The notes under the pieces were generated by a model. The model was not told where the DNA came from, did not search any database, and was given only the letters and a program-made list of their open reading frames with translations. A program made the position numbers and the translations under genes. Below are positions 11,884 to 23,192 of a stretch of 64,000 bases of DNA, in pieces; position 1 is the first letter of the stretch; every line of letters begins with the position of its first letter. The stretch is from Rotaria macrura (lineage: Eukaryota > Rotifera > Eurotatoria > Philodinida > Philodinidae): the NCBI GenBank assembly GCA_900239685.1, contig OENT01000496.1:42504-106503 (forward strand). Reading direction: 5' to 3'.

Positions 11884-14800
11884 TCAATGCGATACAAGCC
11901 GACTGATCGTTGTAGAACTATTCTGATAATGTTCTCGAGCCAACTTAACTTGTTCAGTACTTTTTTTTAAATTTGGATCTTTATAATCGTAAACAAGTAC
12001 GTTTAATCCAGGAAAATTGAATACCAATAGTTCTTTTAAATTCACTAGTAAACTACTACTCGGTGAATATGTACCAGAACCATTATCGAGCACTAACTCC
12101 CACTCTTCGTTCATGTTCTCCCATCCGAATTTCGGACGAAAATGAAATTCTCCAGCATAACAAACATGATCTAAACCATTTGCTAGAAGAGCATGCTTAC
12201 TTGCAATGTCAACAAAATGTCCTGCACCGGTTTCACTGAATCGCCATGTACTATCATCAATAATGTATGTATAGATACATGGTTTTATTCGTTTTGTAGC
12301 TCTATCTACAAATAGTTTCCACAGGTCATCAGCGTTTCTCAATCGACCACTTTCATTGTTTTTTAACGTACGCCGATAGAGTGTTCTGTGTGCCACCTTG
12401 ATCGCTGATTGAATAGCCTTTGAACGAAGGCTATCACTGAAAATCATTTGAGCTGCTTTATAATGTTTATTCCATGATTGATAAAATTCAGGACGAAAAA
12501 ATGTTTGAATCCGTCGTAATTGTATTTTCCATGTTGGATAGATGTTATCTTCGTTAATCATCGTAAGTCGTCCGACAGGTAATGAATCATGACGAGAATA
12601 GTAACAAGGACCATCGAACGTATATGGTGGAAGTTTAAGATTCTCAGCAGATGTTTCAATTGATTCAATGGACAAATGAAATGTACCATGCTGTAAACGA
12701 AAGGGACCTATAATGTTGTGCCCATTAGGTGGTGGCTGATAATCGATTAGATCAGTAATTTCAAACCGACCAAAATAATCATCAGCTACCTTATCATCAT
12801 CTTTATCATAAAGAAGAACTACAAGTTTGGCTTCACGAGGAATATTACGAACGATCCATTCACCATCATTCCAAATCGGCATGGATGTATTCGGTTGAAT
12901 CGATGAACTATTTTATGAAAAACAAAAACATTCATTTGAATTGAGTTTCATTAAAAGTTCAGAAATTCGACAAGATGTACTCGACTGAATACTACGAGTG
13001 AGAGTCATCGTATTCGTTCTATTGAATTGTATTATGAATTTTTGCTGCCATTGATATTTTCTATTTCTCCAGAAAAAAGGCATGACCATCGGATATTCAA
13101 TTCACTCGGTATCATTTATGTTGTAATCTGTTCTCTATGAAGATACAGATAAGAATTTTCAAATCTCGAAATATTGAAGTAAACTGCAAAAATGATTCTA
13201 TGCTTTCGGGGAAAACATGAGCAAAAACTGTTCGTTTTTGAATTCCACGTTTACAGCTAATGCATTGTATTGTTCGACATGAAAACAGAAAAAAAATATA
13301 TTTCTCTGACTACTAGTTCTGTATAATTTGAGATACGAGAGCTTCTTGAGATTTTGATAAAATCTGTCGAGACTCTGAGAATGAGCTAAGGATCATATTT
13401 GGATTTGCCTATCGGATCATTTCATGATCAAACGTATTTAGCAGAAAGTATAGTGAAATTTCAAAAAACGTGATTGATAGAACATGCTAGCTGCCCTTTT
13501 CTGTTGATGTTTCAACTGAACAGCTAAAGTATGTAGATAGCATACACGGAGTTGATAGCTTCTGAAACGATCCATAAATGGATATATGTACAATGGCCTG
13601 CATACGTCTTTAGTTTCTGACGTATTTATTCTTCAATTGATATCGTGTGACAGTTTTCTCCACTGAATCCAGTGTGACCTATTGACAGTATGTTTGCTCT
13701 CGCTCATGAAACGAAGGTTTTTCTTTTCTTTTTGAAATATTTCCACGCTTGCTGATCATTGTAACGCGATACAATTGTCTGAATTTTATCTCGTAGTATT
13801 GTTCCGATCGATAACTATAGACTAAACAAAATGGAAAAATCATGCGTGACACATTATATGACAATTGAATTCTCAAGATTAATGTTGTGGTTTTTTCTCG
13901 ACAATAAGAAGTATAAATTTGCCAATTTATTTTTGACCGTTTAATATCTTACTCATTAGCTTTCGTACAATAATATCCTACTTAATTTTGAACCGATTTT
14001 TTAACCTAGAAGTCATTATCGATCAATGAGTATTCATTGAATATTCAGAATGAAATGCAGCAAATCTCTTAACAAAAAAGCTCATCAGTTCGATATTTAA
14101 GAAGGACAGGCTACTTACGAAAAATTTATCAACCTGCAAAATTCAAAGGACAAGAGAACAAATAGGTCACACATCAGTATTTATCGATGCATGAAAATGA
14201 AATCACGATCTTGTTTTTTTTTACTTTAACCACCTGATATTTCAAGATCAATTTGAAACACGTTAATCAGTGATTTTTGTCGTCATGGTAGGAACGTAAT
14301 CAAAAGAAAAGTTGTAACGATTCATTGAGAGAAACAATAAATATTCATATAACGGTAGTATAATTTTGCAACTCACTCATATTCATGAAAACTCGCCGAA
14401 GTTTACAAACTGAACGTTAATTCACACTGTGAACTTGACTACAAGCACATCTATACAAAAATAATATATTTTTAGAAGTGTGAATCATCATGTCATCAAT
14501 TAGATTCACACACTTCTAATTACATATGAAATATACTCAATGGGATATTCTGCAGCTTCTTTTCGTTCTAAAACACATTTTTTAGAACATACAATAGGAG
14601 ATAAAATTTCACTGGATATCGATTCATGCGAAAGTGATTCTACACGATTTGAAGTTCCTTGACCAACAAGAATAAAGTGCATATGATTTTAATCAACTAA
14701 TGCTCGAATGTTTCGAAAATCAAGTTTTCCAATATCAGTGACAAAGCATGAAAAACACGCACTAATTTTCGTAAATGTTTACTATTGAAATTAATTGTAT

Positions 14801-17800
14801 TTTCAATTGAACGTGTTCTGATATTCAAAACATCGAATAACAAAATATCTGCCGTGAGTGTAGAGACGTAGATTCCATTGCAAAAAGAAGAGTTGAGATC
14901 AGATCCGATCCGATGAATAACTACCAAGATATCAAACATAATTTACCGATCGAGACAAAGAATTGAATCTCGATCGACATTATTTTCTACGAAAATCTAC
15001 GTCATTCGCTGAACATTTGTACCCGCTGTTTTGAATATCACCTTCAATTTATTTGAAAATACAATTTCTATTTTATCACTCTGCAAATTCATACAGTATC
15101 CAAAAACCTTCACTTAATACTGTATGTTTTAGAAAGTTCATCTGCCAATCGCAGCAACAAATTTTCAATGTCTCAATGAGCTTGGAATTTAGATTTTCGA
15201 TTTTCTTAATTTAAGAGCTATACAAGCTTATTCGACTGATCGATTTCAGTACACTTAAGAAAATCCACCACATTGGTTGCATAGAATTGTAATCAGATAG
15301 TCAAAAGAATTAATCGATCGAAAAATGTGGCTAATTTTGCAAAAACACGAACAACTTAAAAGTTTACGGGAATTTTCGACTTAACACGAAGAGTATGACT
15401 TCCTTTAGTGAATCTTATTTTCTGTATTTTCGATCGATTTCACACAGTTTTTCATAATAATTAGGTCACACAATCAGATGATTAATGGGCAAATCTTAAG
15501 AAAGCTACAGCGAAGAATTTGTGTGATTCTTTCGATACATTTATCTATTTTGTTTTTGTGGCTAGTGCTTTAAAAAAATTCAATTCAGTTATCATAAAGA
15601 TGTATTTCCTCGTCTATACTTTTTTAGTGTTATGAATTATATTCCATACAACTGTTTGATAAATATTCACACAGTACTATGTTCATATCTTAGTAGCAGT
15701 AGCCATGAAATAACCTATGACAAGTCATTACAGACTACTGCTACTCTATTATCCGTTCAAAACTATGCTATCTGCATAGATACACACTCTACAAGGCTAA
15801 TATTTCCATATAATTATCATTATGCTAGAATTTTTGAGCCGTTTACAAACCGAAATAAATGAAACAATTCAACAGAACAGACACATTGCAAGATGTTAAA
15901 GCTTAAATGAAGTATTTCTATTGTAAAGTCATCAATTCGCTTGATATGATTAAGGTGCTCATAGAGTGTTTGGTAGTATTTTGCTATTGCTAGTACTGGC
16001 ATGAGTAAATGTAAGTTATGAAAGACGTGACTAGTGAATTTTTTATTGAAAAAACCTCTGGATATATTCATCGCAATGGAGCATGGAAAATATATAATAA
16101 TCATGAAACTTTCTATGGCGTATCGTGAAAAAATACTTTATTTCGGATTTTCAAACTAGTTATATGCTGATACGATGACGGATATAGGTATAGTTACTTT
16201 CTTTAAAACAACCATTACTCAGTTGATAGTGGTTGAATTAGCGTTTGTTTCTTGGATAGCGTACAGAAACAATGATCTCTCAAATAAAAAATAGTCGATA
16301 TAGAAATTACGGTAGGACTCAGTGACTGAAGGATAGATCTCTGCAGATGAGCAACTTTTATGAAATATTATATATACATGAGCATCTGAGTTCATAACTA
16401 CTTAGTTCCTTCATCGATGCGTTTAATACCTAAAACACCGTTGTATCCACATATATAACCGACAAAGATTCAAATCCAACGTGTACCAAGAGAGTAAAAG
16501 AAGTTTTAACGAAACCATTTTTCTTAATATATTATTGAACTTATTAGTCATAAATGGAATTCGATATTGGTTCAAACTAACATGTACGAAAGATGATGTG
16601 TAAGCTATATGACTTTGATAAATCAAAATATGGATACATCGGAATGGAAGTGTTTCCTAACTCAAGTTGTTATGCATCGTATGGATGTTAAATTACTATA
16701 AACAGCCTTAAACCAAATGAATTCGTTTCAGTAGGATAAGACGAAAGATCATCGAGTTTTCATTTCAAGCTTGTTAATTTAAAAAAACTCTGAATCTATA
16801 CATGAATTAGAGAAAACTGAATCGAATGCACGGTAATCAATATGTCCGACTATAAAACTTGTACGCGATGGCTTTCTATGTATGACTACGTTCATTCTGA
16901 AAAAGGATATCTACGTTGCCTAAGTGTAACACAGCCGGGTACGAGTAAACAATTTAAACGATGCTGTCATAGCCGACTATCAAGTTTGGAAATGATATCC
17001 GATGATGCAGATCGTACTGCAGAATACTTGCATCATAATAAAACAGTAGTTTTCGTTCCTAAGATCACGAAAAGATCTAGTTTTTGAAAGACATTTTTTT
17101 TTTGAGAGTCTCATATTCCCTAATCAATTTTTGATAAATCAAATAATGATTCGATTAATGCTACTTATTATGTTGGGTGAAAGAGTTAACAATTTTTTTT
17201 CTTAAGTCTATACTGAGTGGATTTAATTAGAAATAAGCCATTCTAGAAAATTGTAGCCGAATGAACAGGATGTAGAGTTCGTTATATCATATTTAGTGCG
17301 TATAAAATGACATAGAGAATATTTTAACCATAACGCACTGATTCATAGAGAAGAATATGGAATCATTGCACAACTCGATCGAACCATAAACATCTGAAAA
17401 ATAAATACGACTTATGTGTCCTTCATAGATAAAACTTCAAGTATATCTTAACTTAGTCAATGATAATTATTTGCTATGAAGACAAATATAAAAACATAAC
17501 TAGGTAAGCAGTTGCTCTTTACAGAAACAATACTATAGTATTGTTTCTTAGATTCACGTATAACAAATAAGCTAGTGTTCTGAACGCACATTTTCAATTA
17601 ATAAATATGCTTGTATCAATATTTTCTCGAAGCAAATCTATTTCTGAATGAAATAGTCTAGTTTTAGTATTGTTAAAATGTCAGACTACATCATTTGTGC
17701 AGTTTATATTTAAAAGTAAATTAAAATTTCGATGATATTTATCAAACTATGTTTGTTAAGAAAAAACGACATCTTTTCAAGCATCATTATTGAATCTTTC

Positions 17801-18605
17801 CGAGAAAATGACTGTTCAAGAGCTAAATCGAAGTAAACGTTCGTCTATATATAAGGATGGCTACTTATCTATTATGTATAGATCGAAATGAATAATCCAC
17901 TATGAGCATTCAGAACTTGTCAAATTTTCAAAGAATGAGTATAAATAGAGTGGTGTCTAAGTGTTTGGATTATAATAGTATGATCATTTCGATCATTTTA
18001 CATGAAATAGCTCATAAAATGTATACTATAACACACTAATGAAGATATTGATTGATTTGTTAGTATTGGCATACCAATCTGAAATTTTCCAAGTAGATTC
18101 ATGACTTGAATAGGAGAAACTTAAGAAATCTTATCTACTAAAATCAATAAAAAGCCATGTACGACAGAAGATGGAGATCGATAATCTCTATTTTTCATGA
18201 TGAGGGTAGATAGACTAGGATTTTGAATTGTTATCGATTTCGTAAATCTGGTTAGTTATTTTTCGTGATATTAAAACTGATGTGTGCATAGTTTCATTTG
18301 AAATATTGATTTTTTCTAGGATACATCAACAATTTTGTCCTAAAGATACTCACATGAATGTAACTCTATTGTCGATGTTTGCTTCAAAATATGGATCTCC
18401 ACAACCTGCGATGTCCATCTTGGGTAAACCCTGTGACCGAGATAGAAAAAAAGACTCTACATGAGAAATAAATTTTGTATGAAAAGTGTACTTCTGCAGA
18501 TTTGAAATTAATAACGACATCATAACCAACTTGCTGATATTCAGAAGAATTCGATGCTGCAGCTACGGACTGAAACAGGCCTGCAGCTAATGTATAAGAT
18601 GACAT
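11884..18605 (-). CDS. C2-domain protein with a 5.4-kb intron
   Basis: Three exons on the - strand: 18492-18605, 18354-18430 and 11884-12907. They join in phase into 404 residues. Exon 1 begins MSSYTLAAGLFQSV and ends in the first C2 strand (YDVVINFKSAE). Exon 2 continues GLPKMDIAGCGDPYF. Exon 3 begins inside the next loop, then PIWNDGEW and the third calcium loop YDKDDDKVADDYFG. Together they give a full C2 domain with five calcium-binding acidic positions; no exon alone does. The C-terminal ~230 residues are a conserved-looking region (WELVLDNGSGTYSPSS, LLVFNFPGLNV) that I associate with fungal C2 proteins of unknown role. Likely function: calcium-dependent membrane binding. Intron 1 is 61 nt (18431-18491); intron 2 is 5,446 nt (12908-18353). 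Two separate genes is the alternative, but the phase match and the missing C2 halves argue against it. Confidence 0.8.
14472..14519. repeat. Inverted repeat (hairpin)
   Basis: TTAGAAGTGTGAATC is followed 16 bases later by its near-complement GATTCACACACTTCTAA; the arms differ by a two-base insertion. It could form a 15-bp stem. It is a lone hairpin inside the long intron; no role is evident. Confidence 0.6.
14530..15300 (-). pseudogene. Decayed coding sequence, family unknown
   Basis: On the - strand, coding-like runs follow one another with stops and frame changes between them: a helical segment ENLLLRLADELSKTY around 15150-15190, then IEIVFSNKLKVIFKTAGTNV, a TAG, a TAA, then an ATG-led 80-codon stretch (14939-14697) containing ADILLFDVLNIRTRSIENT and HLRKLVRVFHALSLI, and finally a 58-codon ATG-led piece (MHFILVGQGTSNRVESL) ending near 14530. 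The amino-acid mix is protein-like throughout and no splice sites repair the breaks. I do not recognise the family. It lies within the 5.4-kb intron of the C2 gene on the same strand, so it may be a gene copy that landed there and decayed. Confidence 0.4.
16842..17087 (+). CDS. Small hypothetical ORF inside the long intron
   Basis: An ATG-led 81-codon frame on the strand opposite to the host gene. It reads MSDYKTCTRWLSMYDYV at the start and ends VPKITKRSSF. It has mixed composition with several Cys and basic residues, no signal peptide, no membrane segment and no domain I know. It is short enough to be chance. If expressed it would be a nested gene. Confidence 0.2.
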   Translation: MSDYKTCTRWLSMYDYVHSEKGYLRCLSVTQPGTSKQFKRCCHSRLSSLEMISDDADRTAEYLHHNKTVVFVPKITKRSSF

Positions 18606-21038
18606 TGGAGAAAAAGTTCCTACGATTGTCAAGAATGCTATAAAAGTTTCGAAAATAAATATTAACTAGTGGATATCACATGGTGATGATAAGCGTGTGT
18701 GCACTTCATTCGTCTTTTTTTCTCAACTAACCTATTCTCTTTACTATACATTCAATAAGATACGTGGATTATTCACAAAAATAAAATTATATGTTTATTT
18801 GAACTACAATGATTGTATTTGCATAGTATATAATCATTACGTAAAGGTAAATAAAAGAAGCATGTTCTCCGTGTTGTGTATGGTAACACGAGAACGATAG
18901 GATTTTATTAAGTCATCAAAATTTACTTTTTTAAGTCATTCGTTCACATCTATGATAGGACGCTTGTCATACTCAAGTAGAATGAGTGAAATAGATTTTA
19001 TCTAAGCCTTTTAAATATACTTTACCTATAAAATCCTTACGATTCACCACAATACCACAGTAATTGATACATTCGTTCTACTACAACAACACAGCCGTTA
19101 TTTGCTCTAAACGAAAATATAATCGACTGGAAGTATCAGTGATCCAAGCAGACTATACTCTTTGGTTAGTTTGATCTGTCTGTCGATATTTTTTCAACGC
19201 TTACTATCATGATACTAGTCAGATACAATCGGACAATGACCCATCAAATAGAAAGTCGAATAAGGTAATAGATTTATTTTAAATCGCATCGGTAATTTTC
19301 TTCTCCTTTGTGAAGCACAACACGCCAAAATAGAAGAAGAAAAATGAATAACTTCGGCAAGCAAATTTATTGCAGTTGGTAAACGTCAGAAAGTAATTAC
19401 TCTTATTCTATGTGCAAGAGAGAAAGAGGCTTCAAAATACGAATTAGTATATTTCTAACAAAAGTTCGTCAACACCAACGTACACCTAAATATTCAAATT
19501 TTAGAAGTTTGCACAGTGAAAGTTATTTTCTTGCATGTACTATCAATTGAAAAGTATTGATTTATTAGAAAATTAATACATAGATGGACTTTGTTATTGA
19601 GAGCAAAAATTAAGTTTATGTTCTAAAACATTGTGAAAGAAATCGTCGAACCAAAATATTACTTTTAGTTTGACAACTAACATAGGAATCAGATACACGA
19701 ATTATGAAATTTACAACAGAAACATATAGTTTAATTTTTACTGCATTAAATCAGTATAAAAAAATCAGATGGAGTACATGTAAATAAATATACACATAGG
19801 AAGGCGTTAATTGATTACTGCACAAATCGTCATTAGAATTCATTAAAAAAAACTAGATTAATGAAGACGGACATAAATTTGTGTTCTAAGAATGAGTCAT
19901 GAAAGAGATGAGATGACAAATTTGTTTGATGTCGATGTCGATCTCGAAATCCAATTATTTCATTCACGTGCTACAATAAAATTATTTTTTTCAAATACTG
20001 TTTTTATTCTTCTAGCATTTAGACATTCTTGATTTATACTTAGCTGAGTTAAGATCCTCATTAATTACAGTATTTATGTACGCTTGCACGACGAAATACT
20101 TCTTATACAAACGGTTGTGATGCCATTAACATTCACGAGCACCTCTAGTAACAGACCTTTTCTCGAAGACCGTAAACATAAGAAAACGAAGCAAACTATC
20201 ATAACTGTAATTGTATTGCTTGTCACTATCATTTCTATCTGATGGACGTTCTCCAAAGCAAAGTGATAATGACTCTTGTCTGCGTTTCACTTCTCTTTCA
20301 AGGCGGTGTGTGTTATAGTGACATCTACATAATCCGAAAATTTCTTCCATTTCTGATAGCTGTACAACAGATCAAAACTCTCTGTTGAGAGGTTGCATAT
20401 GTATTGCAAATAACTGAAACTTTTCTGTGAATCTCATCTGACTCAGTCGTGGCTGCGATTAAGCTCGTCTTTCGACAGCCGGATAGAGACAACATGAAAG
20501 TCTATTTTGACTAAACTGCCAATAGTGAAGAAACTTTATTTATGAGAATTTCTGCGCAAGGTTGTAATTACATGCGTCACCATATATGTGAACTAGAGCA
20601 AACAGCAAAACCTACACATTAATAAAAATATTCACTAAATTGTGAACAAATCGTCACACATTCATCGTAAAGATCTATTGTCTCATACCAACATTGATAA
20701 CAATGTCTGACACGCATTCTTCAAGAGATTAATGAGTATCTAGACATGCAGAAATAACCATGCGAGATACAAATTTCATCGCTTTACTCGAAAACCTTCA
20801 TATCAGCATATAAATGCAACCATCAATTTCTCATTTGCAAAAGGAACGTTTATAGAGATCTTGAGCTATTTTCAATATGCATTACTTTCAGGGCATTGAG
20901 CCAACATCAATAAAAAATTTATTTTGTTGAAGGATTTTGAAAGGAAGATTAAAAATAGGATTTTAAGGAAATATGAGTAAGATCAATCACTTTCAAAACA
21001 AAAAAAGAGTATTTGGAAAAAAAGAATTCTACGTGACA
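18606..21038. other. Intergenic, mostly featureless
   Basis: AT-rich DNA between the C2 gene start and the 3' end of the histidine-rich gene. The one stretch with some coding character is the - strand frame at 20126-20350, listed separately. Confidence 0.4.
20126..20350 (-). CDS. Small hypothetical ORF
   Basis: An ATG-led frame of 74 codons, Arg/Glu-rich in its first half (HRLEREVKRRQESLSL) with an Asp/Ser/Asn middle. A possible splice acceptor, TGTTGTACAGCTATCAG, stands directly before the ATG, so this could be an internal exon. Local G+C is higher than its surroundings. No known domain. Chance cannot be excluded. Confidence 0.2.
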   Translation of the reverse strand: MEEIFGLCRCHYNTHRLEREVKRRQESLSLCFGERPSDRNDSDKQYNYSYDSLLRFLMFTVFEKRSVTRGAREC

Positions 21039-23192
21039 TTACGCCTCGCTGTAATCGTTGATATCAGGCGAAATTTCCACAATATCTTCTGAAATTTCAT
21101 ACGGCAAAGTGGTTTCAACTTTGGTAGCATCTAAAACAATAAGAAAAAGATTGAAAACAATACATTCAATTTTCGATTGACATCTATCAAAAGCAATGTC
21201 TTCTGATGAATAAACACATGAACATCCTCATTCAGGAATGTTCGCCAATCAAGTCGGTTTCTTCGCTCACTTCTGGCCGGTGATCGTGAGGTTTTCTAGA
21301 AATTATCCTCTTGCACTTCATTTGAAAACCATGCATTCATTTCCTGTCGTAGTTATATAGACCAGGCTAGTGTTTACACTAACTTCATGCTTTTCATTTT
21401 CTTCTCAAAGATATCGTTGAGTTGCTTCTATGAAGATGGGATAAATAACGCTATTTTCGTTCGAATAGATCATCTTTTGTTCATGGGTAATGACACTATG
21501 TGTGACATTTTCATTTGCATTATCACAAGACAAATGCATACTTATAAGCTTGCATTTAATGTCGAATGTGAATATTCTTGCGCTATTTACTCATCTTATG
21601 ACCTAGTAGATACTGGTATTCACCGAAGTTCATGTTCTCACCTGCACACGACCGTCGTGCCAATCGAATATTCCTCACATATAATCTTACTCTTTGTTAT
21701 ATAAAGATATAAAGCATTGTCAATGTTTGTTACTTCTTTTTAAAAGAAAATAAGAAAACCGTTTCATGTATCTGGCCTTGCCGTATTGCATCACTATCGC
21801 TCACAAGGTATTTTAAGTTAAATAAGTACTCATAACTCAGTAATATCACACATCGTATCCTCGAAAAGATTACCTAATAATTGCAATCTAAGAAAAAATT
21901 ATTGAATTCAATTACTCAAGTAGCTAAAATCTAAAAGTTTCTCTGGCACGGTACTATCCATTACTGAACTTCTCTGAATCAAATTTTTCTTCGACAAAAA
22001 ACTAACTTTAAAAAGTTCGTATAAGACTTCACTGCTTTGTTTCAGTTTCATCCATATTTAGGATACAACTTTATTCTTCAGTTGTCAAATCGATTAGGAT
22101 AAAATAAACTTGAGCTACTTTATCGTTATTGTACTTGATGTTTGGGAGTAAAAAATGACAACTAGGTAAGGCAAATTCTCGCTATTTTAAGCTACTAGTT
22201 CGGTTTCTGGCAAAGATAACAGTAATCCATATTTCCTATCTCACTTCCGATAATTCTTCATTCTAATGAGCTACGTAATTATTCAACTGGGAATCTCATA
22301 GAAATAAATTTCTCATTTAAATTAGCTACCGCATTAGGTGACAGGAAAATAAAAATTATATAGTACCTAACTGTTCAGCTGTGTCTGTTTCTGTATCACC
22401 AATCTGAACTTTAGAATCTTCATCTTTTTTTGCTTTAGATCCATCCGATGTAGATTGTGAATTATGAATATTAACTTTCTTGCTCATTTTTTGATGATCA
22501 TGCCCTGCAGTTTTTCCATGTGTATCTCTATGTATTTCATGAGGATTCAATTTGTGACTTGAAAAATGCACTGCTGGTTTGCCATGTATATCCGTGCAGT
22601 CATGTACTTCTGTTCTCTCGTGCAGATTGTGGTGCTCATTCGTATCCTTGTGGAGTTCATGACCATGTGGCTTGCGATGCGGACTATGTGAATGTAAGTG
22701 ATCGGATTTCGCTTCAGAATGTTCATGCGTATTATGATGCAAATCATGAGTATCATGTTTGTGTTCGGCACAATGCCCTGCTGTTTGGCCATGCTTATCC
22801 GAATGATCGGACTTTTCTGTTGTTCCTTGTGTGTCAGAGTGGTCATTTATATGCTTATGAGAGTCATGGCCATGCAGCTTGCGATGTGGACTATGTGAAC
22901 CCTGCTTGCTATGTGAATGTAAGTGATCGGATGTTGTTTCAGAGTGTTCATGCGTATTATGATGCAAATCATGAGTATGCGGCTTACGACTTGGACTATG
23001 CTGAGCAATATCGCTATGCTTTTCGATATGAGCATGTTCATTGATATTAGAATGAGCTTCGCCTGCTGTCACAGTCTCACATGGCTCGGCCAGATCATGG
23101 GTTTCCACATGTTGACGAACTGTAAGAGCACAAGAAGGAAGTGAACATAAATAAGAATATACGTACATCACTGATGAGGTTGATACCCTCAT
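21039..23192 (-). CDS. Histidine-rich, possibly secreted protein
   Basis: Two exons on the - strand, 22367-23192 and 21039-21130, joined in phase 1 across a 1,236-nt intron; the product is 305 residues. The start MRVSTSSVMYVYSYLCSLPSCAL is signal-peptide-like. The body is extremely rich in His with Asp, Glu, Ser and Lys, in loose repeats such as THDLHHNTHEHSE (twice), SDHLHSHS (twice) and SPHRKxHGHxxHK (twice). The tail is acidic and ends YEISEDIVEISPDINDYSEA. Such proteins typically bind zinc, copper or haem, or buffer pH; no enzyme motif is present. The terminal exon follows a strong acceptor (CTTTTTCTTATTGTTTTAG). A second strong acceptor, CTTCCTTCTTGTGCTCTTACAG, lies inside the signal-like part at 23120, so exon 1 may really begin there (23119) and be spliced to an upstream exon. 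Confidence 0.65.
21131..22366 (-). other. 1,236-nt intron of the histidine-rich gene
   Basis: Donor TTAG|GTACTATAT, acceptor TTATTGTTTTAG|ATGCTACC. Splicing gives a continuous acidic tail (EQLDATKVETTLPYEI). A + strand frame at 21387-21704 inside it has no recognisable domain. Confidence 0.5.

Larger units (their letters stand above)
12908..18353 (-). other. 5,446-nt intron of the C2 gene
   Basis: The donor is AT|GTGAGT at 18353 and the acceptor follows TGTTTTTGTTTTTCATAAAATAG at 12908. Exon 2 ends with two bases of an Ile codon and exon 3 supplies the third, giving VTFISSIQPNTSMPIWN, the expected C2 continuation. The inside holds a hairpin at 14472-14519, broken coding-like sequence at 14530-15300, an 81-codon frame at 16842 and otherwise AT-rich DNA. 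Confidence 0.75.

Noticed and set aside
22520..23044. A 174-codon open frame on the + strand, opposite the histidine-rich gene
   Set aside because: It is the mirror of His codons (CAT/CAC read as ATG/GTG) in a repetitive coding region; it lacks its own domain and the - strand frame has the meaningful repeats.
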